A stretch of 64,000 nucleotides of DNA, taken from the NCBI GenBank assembly GCA_023678885.1, contig CM042996.1:12520602-12584601 (forward strand), written 5' to 3'. This document shows, piece by piece, positions 1 through 10,250 of this stretch. The notes beneath the pieces are model-generated. The model was not told the DNA's origin. It worked only from the letters and a program-made list of their open reading frames with translations, and did not search any database. How positions within the stretch are numbered: position 1 is the first letter of the stretch; each line of letters starts with the position of its first letter. The stretch comes from Pogostemon cablin. Lineage: Eukaryota > Streptophyta > Magnoliopsida > Lamiales > Lamiaceae. Both the position numbers and the translations under genes were made by a program.

Positions 1-2406
1 AAGTAGTGGTGCTCCCCACGCAGTTTTGCAGCTGTGTTATAACCAGCTGAGAGGGAGTATACCCACACAGCTGGCTTCTCTGAAGAAGCTCAATGTGCTT
101 GCTCTTCAAGTTAACCAGTTAAGTGGAGCAATCCCTGCTAGCTTAGGGGACTTGGGAGTCTTGATTAGGCTCGATCTGAGTTTCAACAACCTATTCGGAT
201 CGATTCCGACGAAACTAGCTGATGCACCACTGCTCGAAGTCCTGGATGTGAGAAACAACACTCTCTCTGGCAATGTCCCCCTTGGTAATGAGATACCAAT
301 CACTTGAACACCCCTTTTTGTATGTCTTTGTGTGTTTCTTTTACTTATGGAGGATTGAATGTAATGTCATTTGGTTGTTTGATGGTTGAAGCTCTGAAGA
401 GATTGGTGGAAGGGTTTCGATACGAAAACAATCCAGGACTTTGTGGATCTGGCTTTCCTTCTCTGAGAAGTTGCGTTGATTCGGACCGTCCCAACTCGGA
501 AAGGCCAGAGCCTTATGCAGGAGGATCAGCTGGTCTCCCAACTAAAAGCATTCCAGAGACGGCGAATCTGAACTTGAACTGTAGCCAAAGTTCGTGCAGA
601 AAGACATCTAAGACCTCACAGGCATCAGTGGCTGTTGGTGTAATAGTAGTGACTGTTATTGTATCGGCTGTGGGTATTCTATCTTTCTTGCTGTACCGAA
701 GGCGTAAGCAAAAACTTGGCAGCGCGTTTGACACATCAGAGAGTCGTCTCAATGCTGACCATGTCAAAGATGGCTACAGGAAGAATGGATCGCCACTCGT
801 GAGCCTTGAGTACTCCAATGGATGGGATCCATTGGCTGAGGATCGGCGTTTTGGTGTTTCGCAAGAGGTTATGCAGAACTTCAGGCTCAATCTGCTGGTG
901 ATTGAGACGGCTACTCAGTATTTTGCTGAGAAAAATGTGCTGGGAAAAAGTAATTATTCGGTGACGTATAAAGGGATGTTGAGAGATGGATCGATTGTTG
1001 CTGTTAAGAGAATCACAAAGAGTAGCTGCAAGTCAGAGGAAGCTGAATTCTTGAAGGGTCTAAACATTCTGACCTCGTTGAGGCATGATAATGTCGTTAT
1101 GCTGAGAGGGTTTTGCTGTTCTAGAAGTCGTGGTGAATGTTTCCTCGTTTATGATTTTGTTCCTAATGGGAACTTGTTTCAGTATCTGGATTTGAAGGAA
1201 GGCGATGCTCGTATTCTTGAATGGTCTACTAGAGTTTCTATAATCAATGGGATTGCGAAAGGTCAGCTGCTTGCCTATCTACTTAAATTTTCCTTATTGA
1301 GTGACATGTCATCTTCTTACATATATTTTTGCGGCTTTATGTTCACATTTTGAATGAGATTCACTCTGAGTGCATATTTGGTGGTCAAGCTGCATGTTTA
1401 AAATGTGTTTTGTGTACTGTTGATGTAATTTAACCAACTTATCAACTCCCGCTGAGTGAAGTATTACTTAGCCTCTTTAACTAGAGAGTGGGTTAAAGAT
1501 TTGGGGTTCCACCCCTTCTTCATATATGTAAAGAGATATGGTTTGATATAGAGATCAATAACAAGTTTCTTAGGTACCAATATAATAATTAACCAAGTAT
1601 ATTCAGTTAGGGACTTGGTGTCCACCTCTAGGTCGTATATGAAAGAGATATAGTTTTAAAATAGAGACCAATAACAAGTTTCTTAAGAGCTAATATCATC
1701 ATAAACCAAGTATATTGTACATAGAGTTGGTCTTTTGTGCACCCTGCTTGACCCTTGTATTTTGAAAGAAAAGACATTAAAGCCTTATAGACAAAATATT
1801 TACAGTAAGGAGAAGCTTGCACCCTCAAGGCAAAACAATGATGTAGTGTTCAGGTTTACGCAATATTTTCCGGCAAACATTAAAAAGTTCTCTAATGGTG
1901 TTCATATCACCATTAAAAGTTTCCTTTTTCTTGGAGCAGGAATAGAGTATTTGCATGGGTGCAAGGTGAACAAACCTTCCTTGGTTCACCAGAACATTTC
2001 AGCTGAGAATGTGCTCATCGACCAACGATTTAAGGCCCTGTTGTCCAATGCATGTCTCCACAAACTCCTCACAAATGACACCATCTTCTCAGCTCTCAAG
2101 GCCAGCGCTGCTATGGGATACCTTGCCCCCGAATACACGACCACTGGTCGTTTCACTGAGAAAAGCGACGTGTATGCTTTCGGGGTGCTCATTTTCCAGA
2201 TCTTATCTGGAAAGCGAAAGTATGTGGTGTCTATGCGGGCTTCTGCTGAGTCTGGCCTCGAGTTTATAGATGCAAATGTCAATGGGAACTTCAATGAAGC
2301 AGAGGCTGCAGTCGTTGCAAAACTTGCTGTGTTGTGTACCCACGAATCTCCAGATGAGAGACCATCAATGGATTCCATTGTAGAACAACTCAGTATCAAG
2401 TTATGA
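1..2406 (+). CDS. LRR receptor-like kinase with degenerate kinase domain (5' partial, 3 exons)
   Basis: Exons 2-284, 392-1261 and 1940-2406 join in phase across introns with GT/AG borders (285-391, 1262-1939); the gene enters from the left edge. The visible protein has about four leucine-rich repeats, the cap motif NNPGLCG, a linker, a hydrophobic membrane segment near 622-690 followed by RRRKQK, and a cytoplasmic kinase-like domain. The VAVK lysine is present (codon at 1006). The catalytic loop HRD is HQN (1987-1995) and the DFG position reads NAC (2047-2055), so phosphotransfer is unlikely; GYLAPEY and the C-terminal RPSMDSI region are kept. Such proteins are plasma-membrane pseudokinase receptors that probably signal through partners. 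The order resembles Arabidopsis At5g51560-type LRR-RLKs (from memory). No stop or frameshift interrupts the joined exons, so the gene is probably functional. The stop is TGA at 2404-2406. Confidence 0.88.
1521..1716 (+). repeat. Imperfect tandem duplication inside intron 2 of the LRR kinase
   Basis: About 83 bases at 1521-1603 recur at 1634-1716, a period near 113. Both copies run from a TATATG(T)AAAGAGATAT block through AATAACAAGTTTCTTA to AACCAAGTATATT. Differences are scattered substitutions and small indels. Nothing in it looks coding. Confidence 0.75.
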
Positions 2407-2782
2407 TGATAGCATCACGGTATTAAGAATATCTAGGTTGCTTTGATTAAGCTGTTGATTCTGTTGTAGTGTAGAATGTAGGTTGAATTGGTTGTTGTCA
2501 TGGAGTGTTCTCTGTGTTAGTGAAAATCCGTGGAACTGTAGTTGATGAATTAGTGGACATGATTTGCTACTTTTATAAGACTAGATCTCTTTGAATTGAA
2601 ACACCTTATTTGTTGTGGGAAAGTTATTTGCTTGCATTGCTAGTCCTCTTCTGTAAATGCACTCAATATCCAAGTCCAAATTGCCTACTCTACGTGGTGT
2701 TCCATTTGGAATTCTGCGGAAGTGTCATCCATATGGAATACTATGTGGAGTAGGGAATCTCCCACCCTCAACATCCTCTCGT
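2407..2782. other. 3' UTR and downstream flank of the LRR kinase
   Basis: No coding signal is seen. The first 200 or so bases are T/G-rich and likely form the 3' UTR of the upstream gene; the polyadenylation site cannot be fixed by eye. Confidence 0.4.
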
Positions 2783-3911
2783 TACTATACTGAAATCGCT
2801 ACTTGCTTCATTATTTTTGATATGGTTAATTAAATAAAAAGTCAACCAAATTTTTTGATATTTACAAATAAATACCCGACTTTAAATCCGTTTTGCAAAT
2901 CGAGGCAGCCATCCAACTGCCAGTGCTGACGTGTAGGCCACCTGTACTAAATAAAATAATAAAAATTGACACCTGTTCAAACGTAAGAAAGAAAGCTCCC
3001 ATTTTCTTTGACTTTTGTCCATCCCACAACCTTCGCCGCTGCCACTGAATCTCCCTCCCTGTCCACCTCGCACTCTCTCGTTTTCATGTCCACAAATTAC
3101 ATACCATCGCCATTTCTACTCAACCACCCCTCGCCCTCTCTCATGCCCCTCAAGAACCCTCACCCTCCTTTCCCCATGGCCACCTGCCTCCACTTTTCTA
3201 GAACTCAAACTGCCTCCCACAACTCCAATCCCAAAATCGACGACAATTATGTCCGATTCTGCCGACCCGATTTCGTCTCTTGCCTGCCCATTTCCGACAG
3301 GAAGTTGAAACCCCATCCACCGACGACGATCTCTGGCTGCAGATGAGGGACATAAGAGAATAGGAAATTTAACCCTTGCTTTATTTTTAGGGTTTAGCAC
3401 CGTGCTATCTTCTACGTATTATTCATTCGAAACACGATTCAAGAGATTGAACATAAATGACAGAAAATTCAGATCCAATTAAGATAATAATTAAAAAAAA
3501 ATACCGATGGCCATCCGAGCGAGGAGTGGTTGGGGGGAAATGAAATGGGAGGTGAGAGAGTGGAAATAGAAGAGAGGCATATTGGTCTGAGAAATGGTGG
3601 TGTTAAAAAGAGTTGACATAATCACAGCCCGATTATTTTCAGCTTTCTTTTGGGTCAAGCTTTTGCACACACACACTTGGGTATCAAGCGGATGAGGGCC
3701 GTGGACACTACGGTGAACAGGGAAGGAGAGGGTTCTGGTGGTGGATGGCTGCCGATGGTTTGAATTGCAAAATGGGTTTAAAATCGAGTATTTATTTGTA
3801 AACATCTAAAATTTTGAACTAATTTGAAATCGACAAAAAGATCGAGACTTTTTATGTAATTAAGTCTTTTTTGTACTATAGTGAAATCGCTACATGCTTC
3901 ATTATTTTTGA
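2783..3911. mobile_element. MULE-like non-autonomous element with long inverted arms and 38-bp flanking direct repeats
   Basis: A left arm at 2824-2900 and a right arm at 3763-3866 are inverted copies of each other; the shared core includes ACAAATAAATAC and TTTTGCAA. Long inverted arms around a GC-richer centre are typical of Mutator-like (MULE or Pack-MULE) elements. Just outside, 2783-2820 and 3874-3911 are direct repeats matching at 36 of 38 bases, far longer than the usual 9-11 bp MULE target duplication. The centre (about 2900-3400) has short open frames on both strands, for example 3008-3346 plus and 3116-3400 minus, rich in Pro/Ser or Arg/Gly; I recognise no domain. They could be a captured host fragment or chance frames. 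Confidence 0.55.
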
Positions 3912-4029
3912 ATTATTTTAATACATTTCTCATCTAAATTAAGATAAGAGTTTTGCATACGCTCCTTGAAATTTAATTTTTATACATTCTAATGTTATCT
4001 ACCTGACAAAATCTCTAATGCGAGTTGTC
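3912..4029. other. AT-rich intergenic DNA
   Basis: Short AT-rich stretch between two transposon-like elements. No gene or repeat is seen. Confidence 0.4.
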
Positions 4030-4039
4030 TATGCAAGAC

Positions 4040-4760
4040 TAGGGGTGGGCATAATTTTTTTAAAATCGTTCAAACCACATGAATCGCACCGAACTGTACC
4101 GCCATTAATGATTTGCTTACATAAATCGCAGTTTATTTATGTTTGAGTAAACTGCACCGCCATAACGATGCAATTTCGATTTTTCTTTGAAATTACACCG
4201 CACAGCCTATACATATATTATGTACATTTATCTATATGTATGTCATTTTTAATTTATTTAAATGTTGAAATCTCGACTTGTTATACTCTTGTAAATCTTT
4301 GTTCATTGTCAAAGCTTATTATTGTTTAGTTTCTAACAAATTATGATAACTTTAAAAAAATATTCATGATAATTACTTATTTAAATTCTATAGACACATT
4401 TAAATTCATGATTATAATGAGATACTATAAATTTAAAATAAAAAATGAGTTCTTACTACTAAAAAAATGACATTTTAGAATAGTATAGAATTATACATTT
4501 TGTAATTGTCATCATGTGTTACTAAATTAAATCTATCGCATATTTATCTATATTTAAATTTCATATCATTTATATAGTTATATTCTATTTTATTATTAAA
4601 ACCAGCTAAATTGCCAAAACCACTGCCAAACTGCTAAAAATCGATCGAATAATTATAATTGAAATACCATGGTTTCAAACTAAAAGTAGAATCGAACCGC
4701 CTATAGCAAGACAATTTAAATTTCGTCGAAAATCCGTCCAAGCAGCACCGTGATCACCCA
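4040..4760. mobile_element. Non-autonomous DNA transposon (MULE- or hAT-like) with a 10-bp target duplication
   Basis: The word TATGCAAGAC occurs at 4030-4039 and again at 4761-4770, directly flanking a 721-bp segment that starts TAGGGGTGGGCA and ends TGATCACCCA; these ends are a weak inverted repeat (TGGGTGATCA against TAGGGGTGGGCA). The inside is AT-rich and non-coding, with GAACCGCC-like words near both ends. A 10-bp duplication favours Mutator-like; a TAGGGGTGGGCA-type end is also common in hAT-like elements, so the superfamily stays open. Confidence 0.7.
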
Positions 4761-4835
4761 TATGCAAGACAGATTGTGAGACTGAGTAAACTTAATATTA
4801 AAATAATATGATTATTATATAAGTAAATTATATTA

Positions 4836-5062
4836 CTCACTCCGTCCACTGTCAATCTATTCATTTTATCATTTTTGGTCGTCCACTCTTAATTCTATTC
4901 ATTTCTATTTTTAGACTTTTGGGACCCACCCACTCACTGATACAATTAAAATATGGGACATACGCACCCCACTAATACAACTACCCACTATACATTAAAT
5001 AATAATACTCCTTAATCCACGCGCAAAAAACAAACAAATAGATTGGGGATGAACGAAGGGAG
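4836..5062. mobile_element. Stowaway (Tc1/mariner) MITE
   Basis: Begins CTCACTCCGTCC and ends CGAAGGGAG, a decayed form of the Stowaway terminus CTCCCTCCGTCC, with TA on both sides (4834-4835, 5063-5064). The inverted similarity extends inward for about 30 bases. It is 227 bp long and non-coding, and depends on a mariner transposase encoded elsewhere. Confidence 0.82.
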
Positions 5063-5064
5063 TA

Positions 5065-6329
5065 TTAGATAGTTGAAGTAGTATAATTTAAAATATGATA
5101 AATGAATTATTAAGGTATGATTTTAGGATGTTAAAGTATGAATCACAAATCATATTTTAATCATTCATCATATATTAATCACTTAAATGACATACTTTAT
5201 TTATATAATAATTATAATATACTCTATTTTATATAATAATCATATTTTAATAATTAATTCACATGTTTCAACTACAATCTCAAAAACAAATCTACTTATT
5301 TTAATTCTTTTTTTAATGTTTCGATTTTATTCTTATGTCTTTCAACTTTCAAGTTCATTATTTTCAATGTTTTCTGTATGGTGTAAATCTCCTATACCAT
5401 ATGCTTCAAAATAAAAAAATAAAAATAAAATCTCCTATACCATATAGGCCATACGTGCAAACTGAACTCTTAAATTAATTATAAGTGTAGCCCCTTTTAT
5501 GCTGTTATGTTTGTTTGGCTTCTTGAAAATTAATTAATTTTGAGTTCGAAAAGAGTTGTTCTCTTGTGTTACAAAGTGTATAAGGGTATAACATTTTGTT
5601 GTAAATGATATACACTTTAATTAATAAATATACACAATTTTATTTTAAAGAGTATACACTTTTATTTATTTATTTTTTATTTTTTTCAAAATTAAAGGAT
5701 TTACGTCCTTATACTAAAGAATACACCATTTAAAACTAAAGGGTATCTGAGTGCACGGCGGGTGCACGATGTCCTCAAGAGGACACAAGTTTTTGCCTTC
5801 TTAAAATTAGAGTTTAACATCCACATAAATTTAAAAGAAAAGAATTGTGTGAGATTGTTGCACGAAACTTATTTCGTGAAGTGGATTCTAAGTTAACCCT
5901 ATTAAGCCCGTCTTTTCATTATATTGTTTTGTGCAAATGCATCAATGTGTCCACTTTGAAAATTTAAACATTTATTCTGCTTACAACTTTTTAAAACATA
6001 AAATTTTTTTAATTTTATAAATGAGTTTCTAAAATACCCTCTATAAATATATCATCTTATGTGAGGTGTTTTTTTTTTTTTTTACAAAATCTTATGTGAG
6101 GTGTTTTGTGTGAGGGAAATGAATAATTGCTTCTCAGCTACAATATAAAATAAAAAGAGTACGGTTAAATACATACCCTTTTTATTAAATACATATCTTT
6201 TATTAAATACACACCCCAAATAATTTTTTATTTCTTAATTTTATTTTATACACACCCTTTAAAATTACAAAATTATTCTTTTTTAAAAACTAAGAAATAC
6301 ACACCCCATGATCTTGTACATGTTTCCAT
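5065..6329. other. AT-rich intergenic DNA, no gene seen
   Basis: Very AT-rich with many short stops. The small open frame at 5187-5414 is low-complexity Ile/Tyr/Ser and I do not call it. Two small internal duplications are visible: CTCCTATACCATAT near 5386 and 5433, and a 17-base word flanking a T-run near 6055 and 6089. A faint repeat of TAAATACATACCC-like words lies at 6165-6310. Confidence 0.5.
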
Positions 6330-6492
6330 CATCGTCGAAGTTTTGCGTTGATGCTTTGATCTCTTCGAGAGAGAAAATTTTGCAGAGATGGGAAGGCAGT
6401 GCTGCTTTTTATTTCTGGGAGTAATCCCAAAAAAATTGTTCTATTGAAGATGAAACCTTTCGAGTTTCTTAAGACTTGCAAGCTGAAATGGA
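6330..6492 (-). pseudogene. LRR receptor fragment (short, frameshifted)
   Basis: Read on the minus strand, this segment gives LASLKKLERFHLQ, a stop, then an NNFFG-like stretch, with GLLPEIKSSTAFPSLQNF in another frame. This is the pattern of a leucine-rich repeat (LxxLKKLxxxxLxxNxFxGxxPxEI) broken by a stop and a frameshift. It resembles the LRR-XII receptor family, like the fragment at 42360-42800. It is too short to place in a specific gene. Confidence 0.5.
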
Positions 6493-6496
6493 ACAC

Positions 6497-6720
6497 TCCC
6501 GAGAAAATTACAATACTAGTCCCACCCGTCACGGTCCCATTTGAGTTTGGTCCCAATAATCTTGACTTCACTCCCAAAGACTTTTTTTCATGCATTTTTG
6601 ATCCCATATGTTCTTTTTTATGCATTTTTGGTCCCCCATGCTGTCAAAACTAACGGCTCACAATCACGTGAGTATCAGCCGTTAGTTGCGTTCATGATCA
6701 AAATGAATAGGGGTTTCACT
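6497..6720 (+). repeat. Dispersed repeat with TTTGGTCCC words, copy 1
   Basis: Starts CGAGAAAATTACAATACTAG and contains repeated GGTCCCA/TTTGGTCCC and ATGCATTTTTG words. The same sequence occurs inverted at 42150-42360. Both copies abut LRR receptor scraps. No terminal inverted repeat is obvious; it may be part of a larger unclassified element. Confidence 0.65.
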
Positions 6721-6839
6721 CCAAATTCATAGCACTAATTTTTTCCCAAATCTTTCCCAACCATAAACACGCTGCGTATAACTTCACTTTTCGATCAAGA
6801 TTAGGACATTAACATTTCAATCAACGCTGAATCGAAGCT

Positions 6840-7170
6840 ATGTCTTCCAACAGTCCTAAAAAGCACATTTATATGTATCCACAAGTTGACCAATCGAACC
6901 CTGGATCAACTTCTTCCTTCCTCTCCTACCACACATGAACGATTTAGCTAAAGATCTGTTTCCAGAAATCGAAGAAGAGATCCCGATAGCCTGTCGGGAA
7001 GCATCCTTCGAGTCCGAGGAAGTGATAATCAGGATCAAGGGACCAATCGTTTATATGATCGATAAGCAACAGAGCGTGGAGCTTGCGGGTGGGAATTTCA
7101 TGGGGGCAACGTTGTGGCGGCATTGGCGCGTGTTGGGGGTGAACTATGCATCGTATATGGTGAAACGCTT
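6840..7170 (+). pseudogene. ERD7 / senescence-dehydration-associated protein fragment, frameshifted
   Basis: Three successive frames give pieces of one protein. ATG at 6840 gives MSSNSPKKHIYMYPQVDQSN and ends at TGA (6936-6938). The frame starting 6935 gives EVIIRIKGPIVYMIDKQQSVELAGGNF. From about 7100 a third frame gives NVVAALARVGGEL. The order matches the N-terminal half of plant EARLY-RESPONSIVE TO DEHYDRATION 7-like proteins, which bind membrane lipids (family knowledge). At least two frameshifts and a gap make it a pseudogene. The C-terminal senescence domain was not found in this window. Confidence 0.7.
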
Positions 7171-7460
7171 CCCAGAGGAGGAAAATTTACCTCAGAGCTC
7201 TCGTCGCCCCCAATGAACATACAAAGATGGACCTCATCTCACAAGCTAAGCCCCTCTCCGAAACGGGAGCCAAGCTTCTGCACAACATCACAATCTTACA
7301 GGTAGTTAATGTTCCTGAAAAGTATACTATGTTGAAGAAAGAAACCTAGATTAATTGTATTGTATGTGTTTTCAGGAAGGAATGCAGTGGGAGAGCCTAT
7401 GGAGATGAGTCGGCCCCGGAGAGAGATAGGAAAGGATGGAGTGACAGATGAGAGGAATTG
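7171..7460 (+). other. Gene-like tail of the debris, possible intron, unidentified
   Basis: An open stretch reading NEHTKMDLISQAKPLSETGA (about 7213-7272) is followed by CAGGTAGTTAATG near 7300 and a TGTGTTTTCAG acceptor-like site near 7374, so an intron of roughly 70 bases is plausible. I do not recognise the product and it does not match the part of ERD7 I would expect here. The Tat retrotransposon begins at 7466, so any continuation would be past 41310. Confidence 0.35.
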
Positions 7461-7465
7461 AGTAC
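7461..7465. repeat. Left target-site duplication (AGTAC) of the Tat element
   Basis: AGTAC lies directly before TGTTATGGG at 7466 and again directly after the 3' LTR at 41306-41310. A 5-bp duplication is expected for Ty3/gypsy integration and shows that the outer borders belong to one insertion. Confidence 0.9.
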
Positions 7466-8346
7466 TGTTATGGGTATTACATCTCCCATGCCCATTAGGC
7501 TGGAAGCTCAACAAACCACGATGCAAGGGAATAAACCCAAATCTAGAAGACGCGCCTCGGGAAATAGCCAAGGATGAGCCGAAAGGACGAGCCCATTGTC
7601 TAAGCCCGAAGAGCAGAAGGTCCAACGGCTAGAAAGCCCAACGAAGGGATAGGAGGCCGAGACCCCTCGGCAAAGTATCTAAATTCGAAGTTGAAAGGAG
7701 CACTCTCAGGTTTGGACGAACAATGAAACCTCGAAAACATATCTGGCCGATGATCGGAAGGGTGACTGCGGGGCAAAGTACATACACAACTGCAGGGACA
7801 ACCAGTGGTGACAGGCTGAAAGACAAGAATAACGGTAAGAAGATATATCTTGCACAACAATCCCTACGCTAGAAGACAACACACAATAGGCATGACTTTC
7901 GTAATCCACCAATAGGAAGCCAGCAATAGAGAGAGAGGCCTGCCACACTCTGGGAATCGTCTGGCGGCATCCTGCACTGGCTGTCGAAAGTCGCCGATGT
8001 ACTCGCAGTTTTCATTGATGGCTACTTGTCTTCATCCAGATGGCACCACGAGATTGGACAACCATTAGGGTTTGGCTGGTAGTATATATAGCTTCCCTCA
8101 TAAGAGAGAAGCAGATTACTCATTCTCACACTTGACATTACACTTGTAATTTGTAGGTTTTATGAGTTGTTCTTGTGGAGAGTAATAAAAAACTGGATGA
8201 GTTCTTTGGTGGGAATGGGTTCTCCTATTGGTTTCGATCTCTTATTTATGGTATTATCTTGCTTGATTGTGATCGTTCTTGGTTCAGTTATACAATAATC
8301 TTTATCTCTTAAACACAAATTAACTAGGCAAGAACACACATCAACA
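7466..8346 (+). repeat. 5' LTR of the Tat element
   Basis: 881 bp, TG...CA ends. It matches 38702-39346 plus 41078-41305 closely. It holds a TATATATA box near 8083-8090 and a T-rich stretch after it. Confidence 0.9.
8083..8090 (+). promoter_or_regulatory. TATA box of the Tat 5' LTR
   Basis: TATATATA lies about 260 bases before the LTR end, a usual place for the core promoter. The same box is at about 39310-39317 in the 3' LTR. Confidence 0.6.
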
Positions 8347-8348
8347 GT

Positions 8349-8365
8349 TGGCGTCGTCTGTGGGA
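8349..8365 (+). other. Primer binding site of the Tat element
   Basis: TGGCGTCGTCTGTGGGA begins two bases after the LTR end. It is one base off TGGCGCCGTCTGTGGGA, a common plant Tat/Ogre tRNA primer site, where minus-strand DNA synthesis would begin. Confidence 0.75.
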
Positions 8366-8462
8366 ATGCTACGATTAGCTGTCCCTATTCTATTTTTTTA
8401 ATTCTTGGTTTAGTTCTTGGAAGAAGAATCCTTGATTCCTTGTTCTGTTTCTTGATTTTGAG

Positions 8463-10250
8463 ATGGGAGGTGAAGGATTTGCGACCCCCAGAAATGAAGA
8501 GAGGGGAGAATGTTCCAGAGCTCAGCGAAACGTGACAACGAGTGGAAATAATGTCCATATCAGCACACCGGCCATAGAGGTGCCGACTCCAGCAAGGTCT
8601 ATTCCTGTCCCAAATTTAGGCTATCCTCAGAAAACAAAAGAGATGAATGAGAAGATTCGAAGGGTGGGTGATTGATGAGTACGCCACGAAAGCTCCCCCG
8701 GTTCAACCGGTGAGGTTGAGCTTTAGCGGCCCTCATAGGGGAAGCCAAAGCAATTTACGGGAGGATCTCGAGAGAAGGAAGGACGACAGGAAAGAACACA
8801 GCTGAGGAGATGCAAGAGAAACTATCAACTTCATACGGAGGAGGAACGCCGGAGAAAGGGAGAGCGTGAACGAAACTCCGACAGAGGGAAGGCACAGCGA
8901 ATACCTCCGCCAAACGAAAATAGGAGCTCAAAGGAAACCGCAACAGGAAAGAATCGAGGGATGAGGAATCCTCCACCCCGGAGGTATCCGTGGGAGATGA
9001 CGCTCGAAGACAACCACAGTCCAGATGAAATCAAGGTGCTGAGCACCCCCACCGAGGAAAAGGCCAAGAGAAGAAGGATTTCACCAGCCTCGCCCGTAAA
9101 ACTAAAGGAGAGGTAAACCCGTAAATTGGGAAGTGCCAGTGGAAGACGAAGCCCCACGAAAAACCCCCTCTGTCTTTCAAAGGAATCATAACCGACCAGA
9201 AGGCCAAGGAATTAGAGATCCTATTCGTCTTCGACACCATACTCACAGGAGAGCCGAGATCCTTCATGGGAAGATCTACCCACGACCGAGCTATCCTTAC
9301 CATAGAACGGGAGTAACAGAAGGCCTACCTCATGAAGGGAGCCGAGATGAATGGAGACCCAAACGGAAATATGGTCGGAGAATATAGGAGCATTTTCGAA
9401 TGCCCCAGCCAAGGAACTACAAGCCTTGATTAACAAGGAGGTGAACAAGCGATTCGCGAACCTGGAAAGGAAGATGTCCAGAATGAGAGGAGTCCTCCAA
9501 TCAGCGGTGGCTCCCTCACCTTTCACGAAAGAAATCGGTAATGCCCCTCGGCAACAAGGAATCATGTTTCCCTCCAGCTTAATTTTCGATTGTTATTATG
9601 ATCCTTACTCTCACATCGAAAAATATCTTATGTGGATGAGGGCTCAAGGCACGAACGAGATCACATTGTGTAGGATGTTCCCACTAACCCTAGAAAACAA
9701 GGCCCATGCCTGGTTTAGAGCAGTTCCGGCAGCATCCATCAAAATCTAGAGAGAACTGATGGAGGTTTTTCTGATGTAGTATTCATATCTGGGAGCACCT
9801 AAGGAGCTAAAACACAAGCTGGCCAAAATTCGCCAAGGATCGACAAAAAGCCTACGAGATTTTCTGAAGAGGTTCAACGAGTAGAGGTCAATTGGGGAAG
9901 TCATGGGGGACGAAGCATGCCTCATCACAGTGATGAGAGCACTTCACCCAGAGACTAGCTTGTGGAAAGCGGTACAGCTTAAGCTGCCCGCATTCTACGC
10001 GGCCTTCATGGTCATGGCAAACGAATTCATCCAAGCCAAGGACATTTCCAAGATGGCAAAGAAAGCGAGCAATCAACTCGGTAGAACCGGGCAGGAAGAA
10101 AGTAAGCACAGGAGGGGCGAAGGAATACAAAACACCAGCTACTTTCAAACCTTTAACAGAGGATACCGAGGTATAACAAATGTACAAAAAACTAAAGTCG
10201 GGCACCAATCTAAATGTTGCGAGGTCTTTTACTACATTAAAGATCAATAG
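8463..10250 (+). pseudogene. Tat gag, broken
   Basis: A likely start ATG is at 8463 (MGGEGFATPRNEE), with a stop near 8673. An Arg/Glu-rich stretch follows to about 9350 with several frame changes. The capsid-like part is clear at 9351-9749 (FDCYYDPYSHIEKYLMWM, then MFPLTLENKAHAWFRAVP) and continues in broken frame through YLGAPKELKHKLAKIRQGST and SLRDFLKRFNE to 10250. This is the retrotransposon gag domain, which forms the virus-like particle. Stops at about 9747, 9778 and 9883 interrupt it. Confidence 0.75.

Noticed and set aside
5187..5414. Short open frame rich in Ile/Tyr/Ser
   Set aside because: Low-complexity AT-rich sequence without any domain or gene context; chance frame.
5383..5449. 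Repeated CTCCTATACCATAT word
   Set aside because: A small local duplication without further structure.
6055..6105. 17-base direct repeat around a T-run, like a retroposon target duplication
   Set aside because: Only a T-run and a few bases lie between; replication slippage is a simpler explanation.
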